A DNA stretch of 64,000 bases from Helopsaltes ochotensis (lineage: Eukaryota > Chordata > Aves > Passeriformes > Locustellidae). How positions within the stretch are numbered: position 1 is the first letter of the stretch; every line of letters starts with the position of its first letter. The notes below the pieces were generated by a model. It was not told where the DNA came from. It saw nothing but the letters and a program-made list of their open reading frames with translations, and made no database searches. Both the position numbers and the translations under genes were made by a program. Where the stretch lies: contig VXBM01000778.1 of the NCBI GenBank assembly GCA_013400155.1, positions 182,904 to 246,903 on the forward strand, read 5' to 3'. Below are positions 1-14,100 of the stretch, piece by piece.

Positions 1-160
1 CCACCAAAAGCCCCCCAAAACACGACCCCCCCATAAAATAACAAAACAACCTAAACCCCCAACAAAACACCAAAAAGCCAAGCCCCAAAGAAAAACAAAA
101 AACACACCCCCCCCAACTACAACCAGAAAACCAAAAAATAAAGTGGAAAGAAACTAAATC
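1..160. repeat. A/C-rich low-complexity stretch
   Basis: The first 160 bases are almost entirely A and C, with runs such as CCCCCAACAAAACACC. This resembles the complement of the G/T-rich stretches at 10535-10650 and 52380-52490. It has no coding value. Confidence 0.7.
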
Positions 161-202
161 CACTCCCCCTAAGAGCTAGAAAAGCAAGAAAACAAATATC
201 AA

Positions 203-400
203 AGAAAGAAGGAAAGAAGAAGGAAAGAAGAAGGAAAGAAGGAGGAAAGAAGGAAAGAAGAAGGAAAGAAGAAGGAAAGAAGAAGGAAAGAAGAAGGAAA
301 GAAGAAGGAAAGAAGAAGGAAAGAAGAAGGAAAGAAGAAGGAAAGAAGAAGGAAAGAAGAAGGAAAGAAGAAGGAAAGAAGAAGGAAAGAAGAAGGAAAG
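203..400. repeat. 11-bp purine minisatellite (GGAAAGAAGAA)n
   Basis: About 17 head-to-tail copies of an 11-base unit GGAAAGAAGAA are present, with irregular units near 230-258. Because 11 is not a multiple of 3, all minus-strand frames stay open and read the same phenylalanine/serine/leucine repeat, so the long open frames here (for example about 199-1104) are artefacts. The strict purine/pyrimidine asymmetry could allow triplex DNA. Confidence 0.9.
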
Positions 401-409
401 GGAAAGGAG

Positions 410-3400
410 TCCCAAACCAAAAATCTAAAAGAAGAAACCCTTCCCTCCCAAATGCAGGAAAGAACCCCAAACCAGGAATCCATGCAAACCCTCTGAAAAA
501 AAGGCAAACAAACCAAAAAACACCACCCCAAACCACCAAACAATTTAAATAAACCCAATTCCACAGCGTAGAAGGCCAAGGAACCTCCCCTATGGTGTGT
601 TTTGGCAGAGCAGACTCTGAAGAGAGGTGAGAAACCAAGCCTAAGACTCCTTCCTGTAGTTTTGCTCTTTTGAAAAATTCTCACTCCCCACAAGCAGTTT
701 TTGCCAAACCCCAAATCTACCACCATGATCTGCAGGGCACCTTTGGAGTTGGGTGTAATTGTGTGGACCTCGCCCATGCTGGTGCTCCCTTCTAAGGGGT
801 TTTGTGAGGAAGCTAAGCACATTCCTCCATTTGTGACTCCTCTCCAGGGTGTCTCTGTCAGAGAGGGCTTGATTTTGGACAGCTGAGCAGCAAATCCATG
901 AATCAATGATTCACATTTTGCTGCCACAGGCTCCCAGGTCTCTATGAAATGAAGATGGTCAGAGACAGAGGTTTTCTGAAATAGAAGTGTACTATAGGAC
1001 AGGACTATATCCTCTTGACAGTCTCTAAGCCATGAAGTTTTATGGAAGACTGGATGGAGTAGCATCTGTGCACAGCCACAGCCTGCCTGTGGGGCACAAT
1101 GCACCTGAGCATGCTTGTATTTTAATGACAGGTACCAGGTGACTCTTTAATTCGTGTTGGCAGGTTGTCTGGAAGATTGCAGTCTTAAGTGTTTCAAAAG
1201 AAAACACTGCTCCATCTATAGAGTCTCCACTGCAATTTTCCACAGGTTTGAGGATGTCTGTAGCTTGTTTGTGAGGACTTTGTTTTGCTCATTCCCTTTT
1301 TGCTCATCTCTGGCTGTTCTGGGCACAGCTTACTGAGGTGGAGAAAGACACTCCTCATAGTACCTAAGACAGGAGTTATTCAGTAAGAAAAGTCTGACAG
1401 GGTACAAGAGAAAAACAACACTTAAGAGGAAACACTGTTATTTTTCTTGAGGTGCTTTTAATTTCCTTCACACTCTTCTCCTCCATCCCCAGAGATCAGG
1501 GAGGATAACTTACAGCAGAGGTGCTGATGCAAGCACCAGTAGAGCTGCAGTCTGCACTTGCTTTCTGAATGCTTTCTTGAGTTTTAAACAAACACCCGTT
1601 TACTTCCTTGCTTTCTTATAAAAGAAAGTGGGTGATCAAACCCAACATGGAAAAGAACAAATTTACTTCCACAATTTAAAGAGTTTATTGAAAATCTTGC
1701 ATTTGCTTTAAAATTTCTCCAGCCCTTTACACTGTTACAGAGCCTAAGGATGTTCTGTAGAATGTTTTCTCCATCTCTTTCATCCTTTAGTCAAAGAAAG
1801 ATACTTCAAAGTTTTCTTAAAAATATATTTTCTGACTAAAATCAAGGGGCCTTTTCCTCCTGAAGAAGTTTCATTTTGACACAACTCGTGTTTCAAATGA
1901 CAACACTTCTCTCTGAGAAGGGCTTGGCCTGGTCTGCAGGTTGGGTAGATGTGGTGTGATACAGTGACAGAGGGGTCTCTGTCCTGAAAGAACAACCTGC
2001 CAAAGCCCCAGAGGGTCTGTGTGATATTGACAGTCTCTGGTGAGTTTTCTTATTCCCTTACCTGCTGGAAAGACAAGGGTGTGTACAGACATGGTGTCAC
2101 ATTGACACCTTTGCTGAGAAAATGTTCTTCCCTGTCTCTCAGCCTCTGTGCCTGCAATGTGTCCCCAACCTTCTCCTCCTCATGGGTGTCCTTGCTCTAG
2201 GTTGGCACCAGGATTTTTGTCATTGCACGGGTACTCAGCTAGTTGTACCAGACTGAAAAATAACTTTTTTCTCTTAGTGGGGATATTTCTTAGGTCAGCA
2301 GTTGGTTTACTGGTTTCACACAGCTGCCTCTTGAATGCAGGTGCCAGCCTAAAGCACGGGGCAGACCAGGGTAAGAAAAGAAAAGCCAGGGCAGGGAGAA
2401 GTGAGAATGGTTTTCTGGCAGCAGTAATGCTTGCAGAACAACAGGTGTGTGAAACCAACTGCTCTCAGTGGGAACTGAGACAGGTAAAAGAACATTGGAG
2501 TAACAAGCAGCAGCCACGCAGGCCTGCTCATGACATTCTGCATGAGGTTTGTTAATCCCTGCTTTTCCAAGTTTAAAGGTGAATTCCGTCAGCTGTTGGT
2601 GGTATGAAGATTTAAACACCTCTGGCAGGGACCAGGCAGAGAAGTTGCAGCCTGCCTGCCCCTGTGAACTGCTGGGTGCTCTGTGTGGGGTGGGGGAGCA
2701 GCCCCTCTGCACCTCCCTCCTTCCTGGCCTTCCTGCTTCTTGCCCTTCCAAAGTCCTACTGCAGCTGGAAAGGCCAGCAAAAAAGGCTGTGCAGTCTCCC
2801 ACCTTCTTACGGGAGCCTGAGTGCAGCAGAAGATTTAAAGTCAACCACAGATTTTAGGCAGCCTACACCAGAGCTAACACCATGGGCACTACATTCTTTT
2901 TTATGAGAATACACACTCTACTCCTGCAGGTTACAAAGAAGCACGCACCAAAGAAATCAGTGTAGCCAGCTATCTAGAGTAAATGTTTGAATGCGAACAT
3001 TTCCTGCTCATACTCTGGGTCCTTTAATGGAGCTTAAGATCAATGTCCTCACCATATTATCAAGGACACTGTACTGTGGATTGCATGCTTCCCACTGCAT
3101 TCATACGAGCAATCCAGCTCCAGCTTCCACACCTGCCGGTGAGGGTCACCATGCCCCAGCAGGGACAGAATGTGAGAGCCAGCTAGGAATGAATAGTCTG
3201 TATTTAAACACAACAACTCTGTGTTCAGAGGCAGCTCTGGACTACGCTCTAGATCTAAAGAGGGAAATGAGCTGAAAGAAGAGAGGGAATGAAAATGTAC
3301 CCTTCCTGTATCATTGCCTGTACTTGGATCAAAAAACTGCAGAGGTCTCTGCTACTTCATGCTACTGTTTCCTGACAGTCCTGTTGTGTACAGAGGGATT

Positions 3401-6400
3401 TTATATGGTGAAGGATATTGATATTTGAAATTCTTGGGTGGCTTATGTGGCAGTGACGCAAGTACATGTAGGTAATTAGAGACACTAGGCTTTTTGTTGG
3501 AAACAGAGGCTTTAATGTCACTTTTTCCATGATGATACCTGAATTTATTGTTAAATCATACTCCTTGTCTGGCTGCATTTGTCCTACAGAAAGGGAAACT
3601 GCATTTTTTCATTCAAAAGAGGTTTGGTGGCTTTGATTTGCTTGGGTTTTTTATTATTTCCTATTAGTTATTACAGAGAAAGTCCATATCCTTTTTACTT
3701 TTGTGGGAGAGAAAGCCTGGGCTGGAGAGATTGCCCTGGTAAGTGGGAGTGGAGAGCTGCTCCTTGGGCAGACTGAATCTCTGCAGCACAATACGGAAGA
3801 AGATTAGCTCCAGGCAGGCTCCCAGCTGCCTCAAGGACCTTTTCAATTGTTTCCTTCTTACAGCTAATTAAAGGCTGACAAGCTTAAGCTGGACGCGCCA
3901 CACGGTGCTTGTGCAGACCCAGTTGCAGTGTGTAGTAACCAAAAATGTCTTGCTCCCTGTGCTGCCTGAAGGGCTTACCCTGAGCAGTGGAATGGACTCC
4001 CAGTGCCCCAGGATGGTGGGAGGGGTCCCTCAGCCCTGTTGGATATCAGAGGTGGCTCACAGGGCCACGGTGGCAGAGCTGCTGTCACCTTGTGCTGACA
4101 AGGACACGAGTGGGATTAGAAAGAGCACAGGGTGAACCCAGACTAATAATTTTGCATACATTGCAGAGAAAAGGCCACAATTGCTGTGTTTATGAATTCA
4201 ACTCAAAGGTCAAGAGGCGCCCAAGGCTACGCTGGGGAGCACAAAATCAGGAAGTATCCTCAGCACAGCTGCCTCCATGGCCTGCTGTGGGTCTTGCAAG
4301 CAGCTGCCTCTGCAGGGAGAGGGATCAGCCCTGGGAATTGTGCTGGGTTACTGCCGCCCCCTCAGCACAGTATTCCTCTTATGCATTATTTATTATCGTG
4401 AGGTAAGTAGACAATTAAGTCATCACATAAGCTTGGAGAAAACACAGACTGTGTCAGTGGGGAGACTGTAAGTCCCTTGCTCAGAAAAGGCAAGGAGAGA
4501 TATCACTTGCTCTGTTCCCTTTCTCGTGTGCCTGGAGGGGAAAGCAATGGCGCAACTCAGCCCTTGCTTCCCTCCTCTTCTCACCTCTTCCTTTCCAATA
4601 AGTGAGGGAAGGTCAGAGCAGAAACCTTAATTAAAAAGGTATATTAAGTTCAAGCTAGATTGGAGCTATGTCAGTCAAAGGATCCTGAAGAAATGCGAGA
4701 TTTTACAAATTCAAAATATCAATGGCAGGTAAATACAGACCTGTAACAAAAGAGCAAAGTGCCTTTCTCTCTCAGCAGCAATGATTCCTTCCCACTGAGG
4801 AAGTGATTTTAACTTCTGAACTTTCCTGACATATGGTTGGACACTAAACACAAAACCTCAACATTTAGAGGAGCACATTGCTCAGATTTTGTAATGATTG
4901 CTGGAGTAAGACAAGATAGCTGGAAATATGCCTGAGTTATGTTGGGCATCAATGTAAAAAAAAGAAACCAAATAATATTCTGATTTGATAAAATTGAAAA
5001 TTCATTTTTTTAAAAGCAAAACAAATAGTTTGTGGGATGGAGGAGACACAAACACTTGAGTAACTTTAACCAAAGTTGTAGAGAAAGAAACCAGAAGATG
5101 TGTATTAAAAGGCATGTTGAAGGGTAAAATGTTACATTAAATGTGTGTAAAAGGCTGTATTTGTATAGCACTGACACTTGAAAAAGAAAATGGTGAGAGA
5201 AATTACTTCAGTGTCAGAAATCTGGCATCTTTCTGCGCTTGCAAACCTCATGTTGTTTGCTTAAATCTCCATCTGACAAAGAAAGAAGGTGCTTAAGCAC
5301 TCACACCTCAGTTGTTCTGAGGAAAATAGCCTTTATAGACCTCCCATTTTGCGGGAAAACTAGCAAATACAGTCCTAGAAATATGAATAGCAGTATATCC
5401 TCCAACATTTTTGTCAGAAACACCTCGTGACTTCCAATTTAATAGTGAATCCAAGGATTTTTATTTCAAACTCTGACATACTGGAGAAAGCAATATTGTG
5501 ATTCCCCAGTGACTCTTCCCCAGGCCCTGGGTTGCATGTTGCAAACTGGAGAAACACGGCTCATGCTGACATGATTGTGCTCACGGGGCTGTCTGTAGGG
5601 TCACGCCATTATCTCAGTCATGGGACTAAGCTATCTTAATATTTGTCACTGCTGCCCAAAAGCTGTGGCTTTCTTTTTCAGATGCCAGCTCATCTCCCAA
5701 AAAGCTGCTTAAGTGTAAAAGAGGCTGGAGTGGTATGTCCTGCACTGAAAGTGAGAAGCAGTAGGGGAGGGGGAATACCAGAGTATGCCATAGCTTGTAG
5801 TATCTACTTCTAATTGCCTAAATGTAGTGCATCTAACATTACTTAGGGTGCATTTTGACGATGTACTTTTATATGTCCTTTCCTATCAGGTGAGGGCTCC
5901 CTCTGTTTCCCCTATCTCAGCAAGACTTTGTAAAATCTTGTCTGTCAAGATACCTAAAAAACCAGTTTCTCTGCTTGAACAGGTTTTCTAAAAAAAAGGA
6001 GTTATTTGTTCAAAATGTTTTGGACAAATGCCCTCGTTCCTACTAAAGTGGCATGAGCTTAGCAAGACAGAGGTGGAAATATTTCTGCCAGCACCCTGAC
6101 AGAAAAGAGCTTTCTCCATTTGCCTGTTGGAATAAATATTTATTCATTTAACAGAGTATTTCGGAGTGGAGTGACCCTCCTTGTCTAGACATAATGAATA
6201 ATCATAAAAATGAATTCAGAACTGTTTGAAAGCAGGGAACATCTGTGGCCGGCTGCAGCTCATAGATTCAGGAAAAAAGCAGTCTTTATGGAGCTGGATG
6301 TAGCATAACTAAGATCTTGATTGTTTCCTCACATGTTATCCACAATCTATAAGTGGTCTGCCTGTGGCAGTGTTTCTTGGAGGGGGTAGGATCTTTATGG

Positions 6401-7809
6401 GTTTTGGAGTGGCATTTTTTTGGTTTTGTAACACAGCATCTGTGTGCTTCTTTGTGATTGCATGTGCTTAGCAATGTTTCCACTCCACTAAAAGTCTATG
6501 CATTATTCACTCATTAATGTTTTATTTATTTTTTACTCTTGAGGCACAGCATTAGGAGCTTTGCATTTACAGCATATTGAGTGACAGCTAAGGCAACCCT
6601 ACAACTATTTCTTGCCTGCCAACAGTTGCCCCACACATAAAGCACAGGCTGAACTCCCATGGATTTCCACTAGATTAATTCTGGTCTTCTTATTTCCATC
6701 ACTTTTCCACTGGCCCAGCTCCAGCCTTTTGAAAAGCTCCTCATTATTCACATTAGTGTAAAAAAATGAAGAACGTGTCTAAAAGACTGACAAATTCAGG
6801 CTCCAGGAGGCTCGGCCAGGAGAGCTAATCCCAGCATCCAGGACCCTTCACAGAGAACACAGTGTCAGCAGCCTCCTCTTATTTAAATCAAAGTGGCTTC
6901 CGTTTCAATTACGCTCCTGGAAGAGCCTTTGTTGCTTCCCGAAAGGAAAACAGGTATTCCTCAGATAACGGGATTCCAAATCAGTTGTGTCTGCAGCACT
7001 GAAATGAGTATGTGAAAAATGAGCAGTGAAAAGTTAATCAGCATCTTGTGTGGGTTGGGGAGCATTGTTGCCCTGGCTCCTTGGGTTATGGCAGCGCTGC
7101 TTGCAGAGAGACCCAGAGCTGCCTCCACTCAAGACTTGTTCCACCAAAAAAAAAAAGAAGCCAGAGGTGAACTAACCCCTGGGTAAGGACACTGCTCACC
7201 CATCTCACAAGGTGTATGAAGGGAGGGAAGGATCTCAGTCTGCAGCTGGAACTCTGGGAGCTTTATGAATGAGGTCTTTCCTGTTCTTTTCATTAGTTAT
7301 TTTTCCTGCTCCACCTGTGGGTCAGTTTGGCGACTGCACTGTTCCAGTGTGGACCAGTTTGTTTCCCATAACCAAATTACTGACGGTAAAATATGGTCCC
7401 TGAACATGGTCAGTGTTAATGCTTTCACTGAGGAAACATCCCGTGTGGCAGTGAACAGATAGTTTTCCTTGGTTTCAACATTTGTGTAACAGTAACAATG
7501 CAAATAACATAGTTAATTACAGATGACTTCTTAAAAAGATGTGTGCTGTCACCCGTTTTTTATTTTGGTTTATGATCAGTCAATAGTTCTGATATGCTTC
7601 TAGTATGCAAAGCCCAAAATTTTACCCTGGGAACTGTGCTCCAGTTGACCCTGCATCCCTGTCTTCAACAATTACATATTCTGTGTATCCCAGAACACAG
7701 TATGGCAGCCCTACCAAAGACACAGAGTTGGAGTTCACATTAACAGTGCATTACCAATATTACTGTAACATGAAAGCACATCAACATCTTAGTGTCCCTT
7801 TGTTCTACA
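410..7809. other. Intergenic, no gene recognised
   Basis: This is unique-looking sequence downstream of SV2C. GC content rises around 2140-2850 and 3900-4350, where open frames occur by chance on both strands. No protein family, splice-consistent exon series or tRNA was recognised. A possible conserved non-coding stretch at 6880-6970 is listed in the findings. By mammalian synteny IQGAP2 would be the next gene on this side, but no exon of it was identified. Confidence 0.6.
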
Positions 7810-7874
7810 TCAGCGTTTTTACTTATGTAAAAGTAAAAATGCTGATGACCACGTTTTGGTTTTGTTTTGTTTTT

Positions 7875-7876
<2 letters not shown>

Positions 7877-7959
<83 letters not shown>

Positions 7960-7960
7960 N

Positions 7961-8026
<66 letters not shown>
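7877..8026. repeat. Poly-T run of 150 bases with one N
   Basis: T is uninterrupted from 7877 to 8026 except for N at 7960. A homopolymer this long with a single N looks like an assembly join or unresolved length rather than a precise sequence. The apparent polyphenylalanine or polylysine frames are spurious. Confidence 0.95.
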
Positions 8027-8028
<2 letters not shown>

Positions 8029-9796
8029 TAAAATTTTAAATCCTCTGATTTTAGTTGAAGACTGAAAGGACACAGTCAAACTCCTCCTGCATATGAGGAT
8101 TGAGCTGAATGGGCAATTACTCTCAAGCAGCCTGAGGTTTTTTTCATGTAATTATACTGAACACTATCAAAACAGTTATTTCTGTAACTCCTTATGGACT
8201 GAATGGGAGGGATGGGGAAACAGATTTAGAGACAACAGTTCCCAGACCTGTTGGATGGGAAAGAAACCAGGGAAAAAAGACCCTAGCTGGTATATAATCC
8301 TATCTACCAGGTGGAATGCCTTTCAGACAGTCTGGTTCTAGCAGCAATGATCTTTGTAGGCAGAACTGAGAGTTTGCAAAGGAGTCCATGGGGCATGTGT
8401 GCAAGGACAGACAGCCTAAGATAAATGATGCAGCAAATACAAGAGTCCACTAGTGGCTTCACTTCCAGAACTGTTGTGAAGGTACTCTTAGTTGTATCTG
8501 ATTTCTCATTCCTACTCTCTGTAAAGTCCAGTCCAGTCTCTGTAATGCCCAGTCTAACTGCAAAGCAAAGGATGTTTTTATTTATGGTCGTGTGCACACT
8601 GAAAGTCCTGGGGTTAAGTGGTCTGCAGTCTGTGTGGGCACAGAGTAAAGTTAAATGCATTATAAGCCAGGTGTTGTAAAATTCGCATTTCAGGTCTACT
8701 GTAATCACTGTCCAAAAACTGTTGTTCTGCGATATTTGAACTCTGCATTATCATGAAACTTTTAAATTAAAGCGCTACTTGCCTGGGGGAGAATAAAGAT
8801 CAGATCTGTAGCCTAGATTATTTGCTCAGAATTCTGCCAAATTATCTGGATATCCAAGCAACATTTTAAGGATTTGCAGCAGGCATTTCACACTTCATTC
8901 TTGCGGCTAAGGATTCTTAAGTGCCTCCTTATTCAGTTCATAACAGTGTGTTTGAGGAATACTTTGACAATTTGTCATTCTGTGACTAGAAGTGCCACAG
9001 TCTGGCTTTTCTGAAGGATAGTGGAATTTACTCAAGAACTGATAAGGCTGACACTGGTTTTTCTTTCTATTTTCACAGCTGGAAACATTGCCTGGGTTGA
9101 ATAGTGTGGGCGTTTCCAAACGTAATCCAGTCAGGCATGTTTTTTTCTTCCCAGGCTATTTAGTATGTAAAACTTCAGTCTGCTGTAGTTGTGTGTACTA
9201 AAATCTGAAGTCTGTAATGATACTGAAGTCCTAATCAGATCAGTAAAGTTCAGTGTGAGAGTGACAAGCAATATGGTGTGAAATGCATCTGCAGAAAGAA
9301 TGCATTAACTTGTACACTGTGAAACTTTACCTATGATGACTCCAGAAAATATACAGAATGGTATGATTTTCAATTCAGCTTGATATTTTTAGGAAAGTCT
9401 ATGAAGAACTTTCAGCCAATATTTCTTATCTCTGTCGCCAGGGTAAAGTGCTATTAAAAAGTTCCAGATATGAGTAAATTGTTTGGGGAGCAGTTTGGGT
9501 TAGATTCTGATCTAACATAATATATAACCTGTGTAACTTTACAATTGCTATGGGTTAAATACAAATCATAGCCTAGCTGGCACCTTAGTGGAAAGAAAGG
9601 CATATGGAGGATACATGTGATGCATTTGTGCTCAGGGATATACCATGCTGGATACCACAAAATGCCTCCCCCTCTTAACATTCCAACCCTCATTCTCTAT
9701 GCACTCATCTCAAAAAATATGTAAATGGACACACACAAACAGAGTGTTCTGAATTAAGTATCACCATTTTGATAGCATAGCTTTGTCAGCCAGGAT
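8027..9796. other. Intergenic, nothing recognised
   Basis: AT-rich unique sequence. The longest open frames (such as 8304-8708) resemble no known protein and lack splice or codon support. Confidence 0.55.

Positions 9797-9834
<38 letters not shown>
9797..9834. repeat. Compound dinucleotide microsatellite (AC)13(AT)6
   Basis: About 26 bases of alternating A and C run directly into about 12 bases of alternating A and T. Confidence 0.95.
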
Positions 9835-10534
9835 GCTTCCAAAATTCTTTTGGAGGAATTCTGTGAAGAATCCTTCTTTGCAGGGTGATGTTTTCCAACA
9901 CAAGAGAAGTTCTCCAGCAGAAGATTCCCTGCTACTGAAGGTTTTCTAGAGAGCAGGTAATGTTTCTGAAAGGTAGCTGTGAAGCATATCTGCATGAAAC
10001 TGCAGAAGATAAGAACAGTATTTCTTCCCAGAATGAAACTAGAAGACAAATCTCCCCTAGAGAATGAGAAATATGTATCCTTGAAATGCGGGTAGATGAG
10101 AATGTACATCTAAGGAGACTTAAGATATGAATTCAGACTTCTGTTGGTTGTACTTAATAAATACAGAATGTTATTTTCCATACTGTACCACAAAACAACC
10201 TAGTTGCTAAAGGACAGTCACAAAATCATACATCCCCTTTGTAACAGGGTTTTGCAGAGAGCACTCTTGCATGAGCTGAAAAATGTTTCAATTCACATGT
10301 GTAGCTTAACTTTTCCCTGTTGATGACACAGCTGAAGAGACTCATGTGTTTTGTTTAGTCCATCATCTGTTTAAAATAACCTATATTTGGAAATGTGTTT
10401 CCGATTTAGCCATGGAAATGTCAGAATATAAATAACTCAGCTTTTTTTTGTTATTTTAAAGGTACAACATTTGATCATGCTTTTTGGGTGTCCAAAATGC
10501 ACAAATGCAATGAACTTTATATTGTTGCAGTTCT

Positions 10535-10650
10535 GCTTCAGTTTTGGGGGTTTCTGGATCAGTTTTTTTGTGTGTGTATGGAGGTTTGGGAGGGGTTTTT
10601 GTTAATATGTTTTTGTTTGGTTTTGTTGTTGGTGGTGGGTTTTTTCCTGT
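10535..10650. repeat. G/T-rich low-complexity stretch
   Basis: This is a run of T and G blocks, including TTTTGTTTGGTTTTG and GGTGGTGGG, with very little A or C. It resembles the T/G-rich tract at 52380-52490. There is no coding evidence. The surrounding 9835-11134 is AT-rich intergenic DNA with nothing else recognised. Confidence 0.6.
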
Positions 10651-11134
10651 GAATATTAAGTTCTTATGGAATCATAGTTTATTGCATAAATTTCCACTGG
10701 TCTTTCAGATTCATGGATCATTGTACTTTGCAGCAGTATGTTTCTCACATCGAGTTAAGCTAGACCCTTTTGTTGACAACGTACTTCTGCATTGCAGTTA
10801 CATACTGAAAGGCCAGGTGTCTATTTTGTGTAGTTATGTACCATAAAAATATGAATCCCAGATGGTTAACTGAAGAACTTTGCCTTTACAACTGCAGTAA
10901 CTTTTACTCTATCTTTTTTTCACAGTCACTTAAACTCATTTATTATCTTGTTCCATGTTTACTTTTACTATCTGTTCAAGTTCTATTACAGGCACTAAAA
11001 ATGAGATACATAGAGAACCGTTGTAAAAGAACTAATTAAGGTAAAAGAATCATTTTTTTGTATGCTGGGTAACATAGTATCTTGTGGATAAAGAATAAAA
11101 ATTTTCTGGCTTATCATCACACCTGGTATGTATT

Positions 11135-14100
11135 CATTGCAGAGAACATATCTTTATTTTAATATAGCAGAGCAAAAAATCATCCCCATTTATTAATCTG
11201 ATGTACACTAAATAACTTTGCATTTGTTACACAGATGATAAATATTTTGCAGATAAATTTATAAACACTTCCACATTTTATAGATTTATACTGTACACAG
11301 TCATCCTACACAGAGCATGCCCTTTCACAAATATCCAGACAGCTTTCCTCAGAGGACTTAATCAAAACACTTGGTCAAACATTTTGGAAGCTGGCAATTT
11401 GACACAGAGGAGGATACTGGAAAAATGAGTTCACAATTGTACCAGCTGGACTTGAAAACAAAAATTCAGAACTCCAAAAGAGAATTTATCAAGGCACACA
11501 ACACATGCAAACACATATATACACTAGTGATGACTGTAACCTGCTCTCCAGGTGCACACGGCAGTAAAGGAAAAAAAGAAAGAAAGAAACAGAGAGGTCA
11601 TGACCATTGCCAAGATCTTGATGCAGATTAGCAGATCTGAAGTGGAATTCCCATGTTCAAATGGCAATTCAGCTCCAAAGTAGCTTGTTACCCGTATATA
11701 CAATATGTACATGTTACCTTGCCTTGAGAAACGGAGATTGTCAGAAATGGTAATGATTTTCTTGACAACATATGCCCACTAACATACCTGTGTGTTTGTA
11801 CACCGAAGACTATTTGAAAAATGGTATAGCCAGTTGGCTGGTAGAGCAGTTGGAAATTTCAGTGGGAGTTTGGAAGCAGAAACTGGGAACAGAAAATAAC
11901 CGCAAAAAACCAAGGGAAGAATACATATTTTCCTTCTGTTGCTTAACATTAGAAAAATGCAAACAGGTTTTTAAGAAGACCAGTAACATGACAATGCCAA
12001 TAAATTCCAGTGAAAGCAAAAATCTAACAAATTTTTAAGAAAATTGGTAGCCTTACATTACCAGTAAGTTGCAGCAAAGGCCACAAGTCTGTACCTCATC
12101 CTTGATACCTGACTTCTGCACGTGTCATTACACTGCAATGGAAACTGCCCACTTAAAAAAACTGTCTAATTTTATAGAGTATATTCCTAAATATATTTGA
12201 GGCCAAGTATGAAATACAATTTAGTTGTCACAATGTTGCACAGCTAAAAGGTAATACAGCTTTTTTTTCCCCCCTAGGTTTAATTGGGGTTTTTAATACA
12301 ATATTCTGTAGAAAGTGGTTAAAATGAGTTGTCAGTTGATTCACTTAGCTTTCAGCATTGATATTAAAACCCTTTTAATGTTTGTAAAACTCTACATTCA
12401 TAGGAAAAATAATTTACCTTAAAAAAAGGGTTGAAAAAACACCTCTCTCTCACAATAGCAATTCCAGCATGGCAATACACACATCCACATACTTGATATT
12501 TTTGAAAGACAAAACTGGGATCCTGATCCTAAAAAATTGCTTCACTGATTAAACGGGGATCAGATTACACATACAAAGCTTCTCTCATGTAACACTTTGT
12601 AGGATCTTAAACCAGTTGGAAGACAATAAATTCGGGCAGATACTAGCAGCTTGGGGCATTTTTTAAAATTTTATAAATGAGCTAGCTTAAGTACAGTGCT
12701 AATTTCATGCCTGCTCTCAATTTGTGTTGCAAATGTCAATACACCCATTCATTTCATTAGTGAGGCACTAAAGGAATCAGTCATCATATTAGGATGAATG
12801 GTAGCAGGAAGAAACAGGAAAGCACCAAAATGTTTGTCCAAAAGAGATGCTGGGAGGTTGTGTTTTTTAAGTAGCTCTTCAAATATTCTCCTTTTTCTTC
12901 CAAGCCATTGATTTTAATCTATGTTTACACATTTCTGTGTAAAAGGTAGTATTATCTACTGCTGCTATAGATTTAAATGACAATTTTCTACTTAAAACTG
13001 CCTGTTTGTGATCACAAGTAGAAACCATATGCTGTGGTTTCACTCACTGAATATGTTTTCCTCTTGGAAAGATCTCCTCCTTTCCAAAAGAACTATCATG
13101 TAAGCCTTGCTACCCTTTCTTAGTCTCCTCCCAAAGGTTTGGTATGCACTGGTATTTAGTTTATCAACTCATAGGAGACAGGGAAAAAAAAAAAAGAATA
13201 GCAAGCTGCTTGGATTGGTCCGAGGTTTGTTTGTTTTAATCTTATTATAGAGCTGGCTTTCCTATAGCAAATATGCATTCCTTCCTGTGAAAGGAATATG
13301 CCCTTTCTTCTGCTTTCTTCCTTCTGTAGCATGAGTGCATGTACCCTACTAGAGGAAGAATACTGCAAATGGTGAACATCCTGAAAAGAGCAAAGAAGGA
13401 ATGTAGCAGATGCCAGAGCTTTTGGAAGAGCTCTTTCCACTGTCACTGGCCTGTGGGTATGTGCTGATATTTTCACCCTGGATTGGATTGATTTATAGTA
13501 TCCATGACTTTATATGGCACTAATTACTGTAGAAGATCTTCATGGGTGTTAATCATTAATTGAAAAACACCCTGGCAATGGCTCTGTTTCAGGCTGGTCA
13601 AAATTTTCTGATAAGAACAGTAGCAAATAATTCTTTAACCACATCACTAGAACAACAGCAGCCATATATGCAGAAACAATGAAAAACAGACAATACAGAA
13701 AATCACAGACATTTTCTCATACATTACACTGAAGTTAGCATGTTGATATCCCCATGGACCATTTTGAAGGCCTTTTGGTTGAATAAGACAAAATTCATAG
13801 CTTTTAGGAGTTTATGTATCTGAGAGTGCTGTGTCTCCTAGTCACTGGGACACCAGTGTCTTTGCATGACGTGCTGCTTTGCTGTTTGGCACAGTGTGAA
13901 GGGGCAGGAGGGTGGGTTGGGCAAGCAGGGGAAGGCAACAGCTAAGTCAAAGCTCTTTTTTCAGACCATTTTAGGATTCCCCTTCCAATGACTGGAAGCT
14001 AATGGCCAGTTGAGATGACTATTGACATCCCAGCAATTTTCCACATGAATAAGTAAAGGTTTCTGCACCAGGAATGGAGCAGGATGTTATTTGTGTTCAA

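Noticed and set aside
199..1104. A 301-residue open frame on the minus strand
   Set aside because: Its C-terminal third is the translated 11-bp minisatellite and the rest resembles no protein. The frame is kept open by the repeat.
2148..2857. Overlapping open frames on both strands in a GC-richer stretch
   Set aside because: There is no recognisable domain, no consistent splice series and no conserved motif. GC-rich sequence lacks stop codons by chance.
1..11134. Exons of IQGAP2, the expected neighbour by mammalian synteny
   Set aside because: No recognisable IQGAP2 sequence was seen; it probably begins outside the window.
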